A DNA stretch of 64,000 bases from Liolophura sinensis (taxonomy: Eukaryota > Mollusca > Polyplacophora > Chitonida > Chitonidae). Shown one piece after another: positions 1 to 12,500 of the stretch. The translations under genes and the position numbers were made by a program. A model generated the notes under the pieces. That model was not told the DNA's origin. It did no database searches and saw nothing but the letters and a program-made list of their open reading frames with translations. The stretch covers positions 43,252,645-43,316,644 of the forward strand of contig NC_088302.1 of assembly GCF_032854445.1 (NCBI RefSeq), given 5' to 3'. The stretch's first letter is position 1; each line of letters begins with the position of its first letter.

Positions 1-492
1 ATCAGTTCTTCTTGTAGAAGGCTGGATTCAATGCTGACATATTTACAGTGCTGCCTCAGTGGAACAGAATGTTGAAGACACCAAGTATGATGAAAAACTC
101 ATTCACAACATACAGACAAGTTTCCTTGTGGTGAGAGTCAAAGTGGAATAAGTGCCATGAATATTATGATAATAATAATATGATGCCCCTTCCTGCATGC
201 ACTATATATTGACATCAGTAAGAAAACAAGTTTAAAAAGCTTAACATGTAGGCACAACCTAACTCAGGATTGAACTTCAGTGTCCTCCACAGTGGATGTA
301 CTCTGGTTTAACCAATAAAGTGCCCATATCAAGCCAGTATGTTACATCAATTATTCCTAAATTAACATAATTTTCACCAAATGAATGTAGAACTAAGTCA
401 TCTACACACACAAACAACTCTTTTGATCTATTACATTTTCATTACAACAACAACCAATTACTGAATATCAAATATTGTTAGCATGAACTCAC

Positions 493-558
493 TGTCTCCA
501 GCTCTCTGCATTTATCCTCAGCCTGTCCTTTAGCCACCTTAAAACCTCGCAGCTCATC
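493..558 (-). CDS. coiled-coil gene exon 13
   Basis: 66 nt, 22 codons, phase 0. Acceptor TTGCCAG|GATGAG, donor GAGACA|GTGAGT. Product DELRGFKVAKGQAEDKCREL, then ET. No further exon was seen between 1 and 492, so the next lies outside the window. Confidence 0.75.
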
Positions 559-3500
559 CTGGCAACATGTAAGCATACAATACTAGCATCTGTTGATTAC
601 CAGGTGTCCCTTTTGTTGGCTTTTCAAACAAATGAGTAGCTAATACCAATCTTTAGACAATAAATTCTACGAGTCGATGTCTAACAATAAAAATATGGTC
701 CACAAAGCTTACCTTGTAGGTCTAATTTTTGATAAATGGATTTATTTCTATTCAAGAAAATTTTCAAATTCCTTGAATTTTTTTTTAATACACAGTTTTC
801 TGATCATGAAAACTTTTTTTAATGTGTCTTTAAGATGCATCAAAATGAATGTGCAAAAATATCATTTAACCAAGTTCCTTTAAAGGATCAAGGGAAAAAA
901 TAAACCATAATGTTTGATTCACTATAAACTTTTCATATTTAACAGTGATACATGACATATAAATCCACTCAAATTAAAAAAGGATTTTTTTTCTGTTGTC
1001 TCGTATATCATCTATGAAACAGGTTAGCAAATATTTTTCATTTCAACACACCTTATACTTTTGTGCAGTCTCCTCCAAATGATTTCTCTCCATTCTAAAA
1101 TCGGCTTCTTTGGATTGCAAGTTCTGTAAATGGAATCAAGACATAAATTATACCTATTACCAAGTACAACACAGGAGTTATTCCCCCTGAGTGTGACCTA
1201 TTATCTCCCCCTGATTTCAGTGTTAAGCAAACCCGCTTTATATGCTTAACACAGGACAATGTTTTGTATTTGTGTGTTTACAAATTAGTGATAAATTAAT
1301 AATTTCTGTAAATCTGACATGTAAACAAACATTAAGTTTATGAAAAACATCCCATGCACAATCGCAGAAAAATCTGAATAGTAATAAATGGACATATCTT
1401 AACATGCGTAATTACAGTAAATATTTACTGGTGTGATATCAGCCTTTTATGACAAGGCATGACAAGGCATGTGCCTGGGCATGGACATGTACACTTACAT
1501 CTTTAGCGTTCTGCAGTTCATGTTCCAAACGACTAACTTCCTGCTCCAACAAGTGTTGTTGTTGATTTACAATCCGTTTTCCATTCTCCAGGAGGTTAAC
1601 CTGTTCTACAGCTCTCTCGTATGAGGCCTTGACTCCAGATAACTCACTGGACAAGTCCTCACTCACCTGGAAAAAAAATACCATCCTTACTCGTATCCAA
1701 GACAACGTGATATGGTACATACAAGTAACACTGGAAGTGTTCTTTGGTTAAATACTGAGAAAGGAAACTATACTTTCATGAAGTACAAGTACTGATTCAC
1801 TAAAAGATTTTTGTGTCTTCAGTAAGATACTGACTGAGGTGAAGAGTTTTTTTCTTCAGTATAGCACTGATGATTGGAATTATTGTTTTCCTTTGTTTAA
1901 AATACTGCAAGAGGAGAAAAATTATTGCCCGAGCCAAAAATTTTTTTTCTTCAGTAAAGTCCTCAGAAAGGGACTGATTTGCTTTTCAGCGAAGTGCTGA
2001 CAGAGGGAACAATTAGGGTTCTTCATTTAAGTACTACAAGAGGGAATGATAAGTTGAAGTACTGACTGATGAAAAGGTTATTTCTTTCTTCAAATAAAAG
2101 CAGACAGATGAATGATAAGGTGTTGTTGAGTAAAGTACTGACTGAAACCAAGGGTAATGAGGAATCCCACAACTCTCCAGTAATGGCTTCAGTCCAAATG
2201 GCAGCTTAAGTTGACAGGACATTTAATTCATACTGAGCTGCTGAAAACTGATAAAAGCTGACCCAAACATAAAACCTTACTCTGAGGCTATATATACACC
2301 TGTGAGGTGAATGTGAACACAGCAAGTCCAAAACAGGTTAGTTTTTACCAAAAAAGAAAATCAAGTGTGCCAACATCTTCAAAGTATGTTTATCAAACCC
2401 AAGAAGTTTGAACATATTGTGAAAGCTTTTGACAACAGCTGACCCAAACAGCAAGCTAAAACTGCAAATATCCCAAATTATTCAAAATGAGTAAATCCCC
2501 AACTCGTGTTCATCATTCCCACCAAGTTTCGTAAAGATGATGTGGAACCTGTTGGAATATCTGACCCAAAAAGAAAACCTTACCCTGGCCAACAAAACTG
2601 AATACTGGCTAAGATAAAACGGCAAAAAGCCAAAAAACTCATAATTAGAATTAAAATATAAATACACCTGATTATTTAAAATCATTTATTTCATGAAGTC
2701 TTCAAAGCATGTCCATCATCTCCACAAGTCCAAAACCTGATAATTTTAATAAAAATGCAAACATCCCTAATTTATAATCAAAACGAGTAAATGTCCACAT
2801 CATGTTCATCATTCCCACCGAGTTTCATAAAGGTGAAAACTGTGAGACTAGCAGACCCAAACATAAAATCTTACTTAACTGACCCAGACAAAAAACCTTA
2901 CTTAACTGACCCAGACAATAAAGCTTACTTAACTGAACCAGACAATAAAGCTTACTTAACTGAACCAGACAATAAAGCTTACTTAACTGACCCAGACAAT
3001 AAAGCTTACTTAACTGAACCAGACAATAAAGCTTACTTAACTGACCCAGACAATAAAGCTTACTTAACTGAACCAGACAAAAAACCTTACTTAACTGACC
3101 CAGACAATAAAGCTTACTTAACTGAACCAGACAATAAAGCTTACTTAACTGACCCAGACAATAAAGCTTACTTAACTGACCCAGACAAAAAACCTTACTT
3201 AACTGACCCAGACAATAAAGCTTACTTAACTGACCCAGACAATAAAGCTTACTTAACTGACCCAGACAGTAAAGCTTACTTAACTGACCCAGACAATAAA
3301 GCTTACTTAACTGACCCAGACAATAAAGCTTACTTAACTGACCCAGACAATAAAGCTTACTTAACTGACCCAGACAATAAAGCTTACTCAGACACCGACA
3401 CTGGCACCAACAGCACTTCCCCCCCACCCCCAAGCTCATTATACTCTGCCTTACTTCGTATGAAGTAATGGCGAAAGGTTATTTCTCTTGAAATAAGTGC

Positions 3501-6500
3501 TGACAAATGGAATGACTAAAAAAAGGGTATTTTTTCAACTAATAAGTAATGATTAAACTGATTAAGGTTGTTCAGTGATGTACTTATTGAAGAAAGGCTA
3601 TTTTTCTTCTAATAAATATTGATGCAGGGAATGATAAGGGTTTTTTCTGTAAAAGACTGGATTAAAAAAATGTTACTTTTCTTCAAATAATTGCTGTTGG
3701 AATGATAAGAGGTAATCCGTGAAGTACTGGCTGAATAAATTTGAAAGGCAAATAAAAACATTACTAGCTTGAATACGCACCTTCTTCACTGCCTTAAGCT
3801 CCTCCTCCAGTCGCCTTCGCTCTTCATCACCTCTGTTCCGGTTCAGTCGTGCTGCAGTTACCTCCCCTTGTTGCTCATTGAGCAGCTCCTCCAAGCTGAT
3901 CTTACTCTGAGGAATTCACATAAATACAACTCACAATAAACTATGAATGGATAAAGACAAGAAACAAGACAAAAGAAGAAACAAAACAAAACAAGAAACA
4001 AGACAAAAGAAGAAACTCAGGGATAGGTACAAAAAATACAAAACACAGTTTTGAAAAAAGAGACAAATGTAGAAAACGTGTATAAACATCCTAAAATCTG
4101 GAGGAAAAAACCATTTAAATCATGTTTCAAATACTGACCATCAAATGTACCTTCACAAAATTGGCCTGAACAAAGTCATTTGACTAAAACCAAATATTAC
4201 CAGGTACTTCATGAGTGAAGGCAAACTAATACCAAGGATGAGTAAGGGAAAACATTATGTGTGATGAGTAAGGGAAGACATTATGTGTGATAAGTAAGGG
4301 AAGACATTATGTTTGATGAGTAAGGGAAGACATTATGTTTGATGAGTAAGGGAAGACATTATGTTTGATGAGCAAGTAAGGGAAGACATTATGTTTGATG
4401 AGTAAGGGAAGACATTATGTTTGATGAGTAAGGGAAGACATTATGTGTGATGAGTAAAGATAAAGTCCTATCATTGATGAGTAAAGAGAACTCAAGACCA
4501 GGCTGAATAAAAGAGAGAAAAATAGAAAAAAAAAATCATGCAAGGTTCTAACTAAGGTAAAAGCCTGATCCGAGATGGGTAAATGCAGAGTAAAACTTGA
4601 TCAGAGATGGGTAAACGCAGAGTAAAAGCTGATCAGAGATGGGTAAAAGCAGAGTAACAGCGGATCAGAGATGGGTAAACGCAGAGCAAAAGCTCATCAG
4701 AGATGGCTAAACGCAGAGTAAAAGCTGATCAGAGATGGGTAAACACAGGGTAACAGCTAATCAGAGATGGGTAAAAGCAGAGTAACAGCGGATCAGAGAT
4801 GGGTAAATGCAGAGTAAAAGCTGATCAGAGATGGGTAAAAGCAGAGTAACAGCGGATCAGAGATGGGTAAACGCAGAGTAAAAGCTCATCAGAGATGTCT
4901 AAACGCAGAGTAAAAGCTCATCAGAGATGGGTAAACACAGGGTAACAGCGGATCAGAGATGGGTAAAAGCAGAGTAACAGCTGATCAGAGATGGGTAAAT
5001 GCAGAATAAAAGCTGATCAGAGATGGGTAAACGCAGAGTAAAAGCATCAGAGATGGGTTGATGCAGAGTAAAACCTGATCAGACATGGGTAAATATAGAG
5101 TAAAACCTCAACAGATATGGGTAAATGCAGAGTAAATTGAACCACAGAGTAGTAAAGGCAGAATAAACCTAATAACCAGAAAGGAGTGTAAAGGCACTGT
5201 AAATCTGCTTTAGATATCAGGAAGAAAGTAATCATGATGCATGCAACTATCAATTTACAAGTTTAAAAAAGTTTTGATTCATTTCATAATGATCAAAAAC
5301 TCTTGCACTGATAATATTCAAACAGTACCACTCACCTTCATGAGATGCTCTTTGTCCGTAATCAGCTGCTGGTGTTGTTTCTTCAGCTCCAGCTTTTCCT
5401 CCAGAGATGAGTCCTTCTCTTGTTTTGCCTCGGCCAACTGACACCTCAAGTCCCCCAGCACTTCCTCCAGTCTGTCTTGTTGTTCTACTAGCATCTGCTT
5501 CTCCTGGCATAACATCAATAAACTTACATAATTACAGGGAAACAAAAAACAAGGCATTCAGAGAATACTGGTAGCTCATCTGATTGAAAAGTGCATAATG
5601 TTCAAGTCATGAAATATGTTCTAATATTTACTGCTAAATCAAAATAAAGTAGAATGATTGACACTGTCATACACAGATGTTATTCCCTAATTAAATAATG
5701 CAATATCTTGCCATTAAATCAAAAAGACAGGCCAAAATTATTATACAGTCAATTATTATGACTGCTTATCGTATGCATAAAGACTGCAGAGCTGTGATTT
5801 CATATCATGGTATTGAGTTATAAATCATTGTGGTGGTAAAAGACACTGTGGGCAGTTCGTGCAAATCATGAACTGTATTTGACAATCCATGTACTATTGG
5901 TGACAACTGCAACCCTGCAAATGGCTGAGGAAATGTTGAGCTATGTGGTAAAATACTTCTGATAATGATAAAATAATGATATGCAAATCATTACCGATGG
6001 CTGGCTTTCTGTGCACTATGGGTGGACACAGCAACCCTATGATTGGCTATCTGTGTACTATGGGTGGCCACAGCAACCCTATGATTGGCTATCTGTGTAC
6101 TATGGGTGGCCACAGCAACCCTATGATTGGCTATCTGTGTACTATGGGTGGCCACAGCAACCCTATGATTGGCTATCTGTGTACTATGGGTGGCCACAGC
6201 AACCCTATGATTGGCTTTCTGTGTACTATGGGTGGCCACAGCAACCCTATGATTGGCTATCTGTGTACTATGGGTGGCCACAGCAACCCTATGATTGGCT
6301 ATCTGTGTACTATGGGTGGCCACAGCAACCCTATGATTGGCTATCTGTGTACTATGGGTGGCCACAGCAACCCTATGATTGGCTTTCTGTGTACTATGGG
6401 TGGCCACAGCAACCCTATGATTGGCTTTCTGTGTACTATGGGTGGCCACAGCAACCCTATGATTGGCTATCTGTGTACTATGGGTGGCCACAGCAACCCT

Positions 6501-9500
6501 ATGATTGGCTATCTGTGTACTATGGGTGGCCACAGCAACCCTATGATTGGCTATCTGTGTACTATGGGTGGCCACAGCAACCCTATGATTGGCTATCTGT
6601 GTACTATGGGTGGCCACTGCAACCCTATGAATGGCTATCTGTGTACTATGGGTGGCCACAACAACCCTATGAATGGCTATCTGTATACTATGGGTGGCCA
6701 CAGCAACCCTATGATTGGTTATCTGTGTACTATGGGTGGCCACAGCAACCCTATGATTGGCTATCTGTATATTATGGTACCCACAGCAACCCTATGATTG
6801 GCCAAAAAATTTAACCAAACTGGACACTGCCACTGTCACCACCAGCACCCTCTCACAATACCTCTCTGTAATTCATACAGGTGAGCTAAAGATGGAAAAA
6901 ATCTGCTGTCAATAACAAACTTTAGTGGTTAACCCTGAGAATGGTGTCACTCACCTGTGTGGTTGACTCCCAGGTAGAGGTCAATCTCTCATTTTCATTC
7001 CGCAGTGTCAGTACCAATGAACTCAGCTCCTCTACTTTATTCCCTGACTCTCCTACTGACACCTGCAAGGCCTGATATTCCTACAGAAACACAAAAGATT
7101 AGCATATTAGGTATTCTGGAAACACACATCTAACCGCTGCTGGATTCAATCAGCTTGAAGGCAAATGCCATAAACATCTGTTAAAACAAAATCGTGTTAC
7201 TTACAAAATAATTTCCTCTTGTTCTGGTTGTTTTTATTTCATGATTCAACAAGCTTGTTGGCCAGTTACGGACTTTGAAGGTCTCAAAATAATAAGAATA
7301 CATGATCTCATATAGCATATTTGTCCCAAAATTTCGTCCATGATTATGTTACTATGTTTTTGGCTGAGTTTGAGAGTTCTTTTTAAGGTGTTTTGAGTTT
7401 GAGTGTTCTTTGTAAGGTATTTTGAGGTTAACTTGGAAGATAGGTTAACATCTTATTGGACAAATGTAGGTTTCATCAAGTTATATTTAATAACATATTT
7501 AATATTAGAATAAAACAAAATGAATGACTTCTTTAGGTCAAATTCAGTACGCAAGGTTCCCACTCATTTTTGTGAATTTGAAAATCAAGATCTCTTCCAG
7601 ATTATTTCAATGCGCACCTTTAGCTGGCATCCCATGCTGGCATTCATTGACCAGTACCCATTGTTCATGATGGTGGCATAATATTATTTCACAAATCAAA
7701 TCATGATCAACCAATGAATCATAGACCAAAACATTGCCAAATAGGAATTTCAAGGCCATTTCAAGGCACTGAATGAGCTTCATTTTCCATAACTTTTTAT
7801 TCGTCTCATCCCATAGGGAGCCTTGGGAATGTCATTATTTATTTATTTATTTGATTGGTGTTTTACGCCGTACCGGTACTCAAGAATATTTCACTTATAT
7901 GACGGTAGCCAGCATTATGGTGGGAGGAAAGTAGGGAGAGCTCGGGGAAAACCCACGACCATCTGCAGATTGCTGGCAGACCTTCCCACTTATGGCCGGA
8001 GCTGGACTTGAACTCACAGCGACCCCATTGGTGAGAGGCTCCTGGGTCACTGCACTACGATAGCGTGCTAACCAACTGAGCCACGGAGGCCCCAGGGAAT
8101 GTCATAAATTACAAACCTCCGTAATTTTTTTCAGTGTTGTTTTTATCTGTGCATTTTCCTCTTCTACCAGAGAAAACTTTGCCTTGACCACATGGTACTG
8201 ATCCTTGGCAGTCTTCATCTCTGAAACAGCCGAATCTCTCTCCTAAAACACAAAAAATGCATCAATAGAGATTACTGTGTCTAGAAACTTGAGGTACTAC
8301 AGGAAATATGCTGAAGAGTTTTCTGCTATTCAACAAACCTTCTGAAATTTAGCATTTTCTTCCTCTAGTAAGTTCAATGCTTTAGACGTCTGTTCCAGCA
8401 AAGAGGTCCTCTTGCTGCTCTCGGCTTCTGTGGTACAGTGCTGTGACTGGAGTGTCTTTAGCTGGTGGCCTAGACTGGTGATTCTGTAATGATAAGTCAA
8501 ACAGCCACGTCAGATAGTGACCTAGGCTTGTGACAATGTAATGATAAGTCAAACACCCATGTCAGAGAGTGACCTAGACTGGTGATTCTGTAATGATAAG
8601 TCAAACAGCAATGTTCACATAGCAACCTAGTCTGGTGATCCTGTAATGATAAGTCAAACAGCCACGTCAGATAGTGACCCAGACTGGTGATTCTGTAATG
8701 ATAATTCAAACACCCATGTCAGATAGTGACCCAGACTGGTGATTCTGTAATGATAAGTCAAACACCCTTGTCAGATAGTGACCCAGACTGGTGATTCTGT
8801 AATGATAAGTCAAACACCCAAGTCAGGTAGTGACCCAGACTGGTGATTCTGTAATGATAAGTCAAACACCCATGTCAGACAGTGACCCAGACTGGTGATT
8901 CTGTAATGATAAGTCAAACACCCAAGTCAGGTAGTGACCCAGACTGGTGATTCTGTAATGATAATTCAAACACTCATGTCAGATAGTGACCTAGGCTTGT
9001 GACAATGTAATGATAATTCAAACACCCATGTCAGAGAGTGACCTAGACTGGTGATTCTGTAATGATAAGTCAAACAGCAATGTTCACATTGCAACCTAGT
9101 CTGGTGATCCTGTAATGATAAGTCACACACCCATGTCAGATAGTGACCTAGACTGGTGATTCTGTAATGATAATTCAAACACCCATGTCAGATAGTGACC
9201 TAGACTGGTGATTCTGTAATGATAAGTCAAACAGCAATGTTCACATTGCAACCTAGTCTGGTGATCCTGTAATGATAAGTCACACACCCATGTCAGATAG
9301 TGACCCAGACTGGTGATTCTGTAATGATAAGTCAAACACCCATGTCAGATAGTGACCTAGGCTTGTGACAATGTAATGATAAGTCAAACACCCATGTCAG
9401 AGAGTGACCTAGACTGGTGACTGTAATGAGAAGTGAGCCAGGTTCAGACAGCGACCAAGGCTGGTGATTCTGTAATGATAAGTGAAACAGCCATGTTTAG

Positions 9501-12500
9501 ACAGTGACCCAGACTGGTGGCTTTGTAATGATCTATGTCAGTCAAACAGCCATATTCAGATAGTGACCCAGACTGGTGATTCTGTAATGATCAATGTCAG
9601 TCAAACAGCCATATTCAGATAGTGACCCAGACTGGTGGCTCTGTAATGATCAATGTCAGTCAAACAGCCATGTTCAGACAGTGACCCAGACTGGTGGCTC
9701 TGTAATGATCTATGTCAGTCAAACAGCCATATTCAGATAGTGACCCAGACTGGTGACTCTGTAATGATCTATGTCAGTCAAACAGCCATGTTTAGATACT
9801 GACCCAGACTGGTGACTCTGTAATGATCTATGTCAGTCAAACAGCCATGTTCAGATAGTGACCCAGACTGGTGACGCTGTAATGATCTATGTCAGTCAAA
9901 CAGCCATATTCAGATAGTGACCCAGACTGGTGACTCTGTAATGATCAATGTCAGTGAAACAGCCATATTCAGATAGTGACCTAGACTGGTGGCTCTGTAA
10001 TGATCAATGTCAGTGAAACAGCCATATTCAGATAGTGACCCAGACTGGTGGCTCTGTAATGATCAATGTCAGTCAAACAGCCATGTTTAGACAGTGACCC
10101 AGACTGGTGGCTCTGTAATGATCAATGTCAGTCAAAGCCATGTTTAGATAGTGACCCAGACTGGTGATTCTGTAATGATCTATGTCAGTCAAACAGCCAT
10201 ATTCAGATAGTGACCCAGACTGGTGGCTCTGTAATGATCTATGTCAGTCAAACAGCCATGTTTAGATACTGACCCAGACTGGTGGCTCTGTAATGATCTA
10301 TGTCAGTAAAACAGCCATATTCAGATAGTGACCCAGACTGGTGACGCTGTAATGATCTATGTCAGTCAAACAGCCATGTTTAGACAGTGACCCAGACTGG
10401 TGGCTCTGTAATGATCAATGTCAGTCAAACAGCCTTGTTCAGATAGTGACCCAGACTGGTGACGCTGTAATGATCTATGTCAGTCAAACAGCCATATTCA
10501 GATAGTGACCCAGACTGGTGGCTCTGTAATGATCAATGTCAGTCAAACAGCCATATTCAGATAGTGACCCAGACTGGTGGCTCTGTAATGATCAATGTCA
10601 GTGAAACAGCCATGTTTAGACAGTGACCCAGACTGGTGGCTCTGTAATGATCTATGTCAGTCAAACAGCCATATTCAGATAGTGACCCAGACTGGTGGCT
10701 CTGTAATGATCAATGTCAGTGAAACAGCCATGTTTAGACAGTGACCCAGACTGGTGGCTCTGTAATGATCTATGTCAGTCAAACAGCCATATTCAGATAG
10801 TGACCCAGACTGGTGGCTCTGTAATGATCAATGTCAGTGAAACAGCCATATTCAGATAGTGACCCAGACTGGTGGCTCTGTAATTATGAGTATTCTCACC
10901 TGGTCTAAAATCACAAAGTTTCCATATGGATACCAATTTCTGATTTTTTATTTTCAACGACGTTTCAGTGTACATTCTAACATCGTCATCTAGCATTTTT
11001 CACATGCTTGAAAATAAAATCAGAAGTTGGTATCCATATAGAAACTTTGTGATGTTACTCAGTCAACTTCTATATGCCTCTTAAAGAACTCACCTCGTCT
11101 GCATATCTTCTCTTAGCCTAAGATTTTCTAATCTCAGAAAGTCTTTCTCATCTTGCTCTCTCTCCAGGTTGCCGATTTTCTGTCTGTATTCCTAGGAAGG
11201 TACACAACAACATGTTACGTACAGGTCTGTAGGAGGTGCTATGATCTGGTGACTGTTTGCACAGCTTCTTCCATGTGGTACTGAACTCATTTTCCAAATA
11301 AATATTCTCAGAAAAAATAATGGCTGGGTTACACTGAAGAAACCATTATTTGTGAGAAAAATTATTGAATTCTGTTTTCACAAAATTTCATGAAATAGGA
11401 ATTAACCTTTGGGTTTGTTAAAGAATACAAATCAATTATCTGTCCTTATCTTTGACTTGTACTGGAAGTGTACTGGTAGACATCTCAAATGACAAAACTT
11501 AACTTACAAAGGCAACAAATATCGTAGCTGCCACATTACCTGCTCCTTCACTTTAAGGCCTTCCACAACAAATTCGTTTTCTTTGGCAGTGTTCTCTATT
11601 CTGTCTAGCCTGTCCCCTTGAGCCTGAATAACAATGCATACACAATTCTGTCACAAACTGTTTTGCACTCAGCTTTGGGCTTCCTCCAGAGTACTGTAGA
11701 AGCACTGCAGACCGCAACTCAAAACACCAGCAGTGTATTTTTCAGTTCATGATTTAAGACACTAAGGCTGCAAGACCTCCTTTGAGTTTCCTTCAGGATA
11801 CCCATCAACACTACACCAGAATCCAACCCACATGTAGTGTACTTTTAACCTCCTTCAGTTTACCCATCAACACTACACCTGGACCCCACCCACCTGTAGT
11901 GTACTTTGAGCCTCCTTCAGTTTACTTATCATCACTACACCTGGACCCCACCCACCTGTAGTGTACTTTGAGCCTCCTTCAGTTTACTCATCATCACTAC
12001 ACCTGGACCCCACCCACCTGTAGTGTACTTTGAACCTCCTTCAGTTTGCCCATCAACACAACACCTGGACCCCACCCACCTGTAGTGTACTCTGAGCCTC
12101 CTTCAGTTTACTCATCATCACTACACCTGGACCCCACCCACCTGTAGTGTACTTTGAGCCTACTTCAGTTTACTCATCATCACTACACATGGACCCCACC
12201 CACATGTAGTGTACTTTGAGCCTCCTTCAGTTTACCCATCAACACAACACCTGGACCCCACCCACCTGTAGTGTACTTTGAGCCTCCTTCAGTTTGCTCA
12301 TCATCACTACACCTGGACCCTACCCACCTGTAGTGTACTTTGAGCCCCCTTCAGTTTACTCATCATCACTACACCTGGACCCCACCCAAATGTAGTGTAC
12401 TTTGAGCCTCCTTCAGTTTGCTCATCATCACTACACCTGGACCCCACCCACCTGTAGTGTACTTTGAGCCCCCTTCAGTTTGCCCATCAACACAACATCT

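Noticed and set aside
2791-3468. 225-codon plus frame and 204-codon minus frame with perfect nonapeptide repeats
   Set aside because: They are readings of the 27-bp minisatellite; both strands are open for the same reason and there are no splice or start signals.
5976-6814. Frames of 250-277 codons in three readings with 14-residue repeats
   Set aside because: Artefact of a stop-free 42-bp unit inside an intron of the coiled-coil gene.
7836-8094. tRNA gene at the SINE head
   Set aside because: Only boxes A and B are kept; the rest is SINE body with an AT-rich tail and target duplication.
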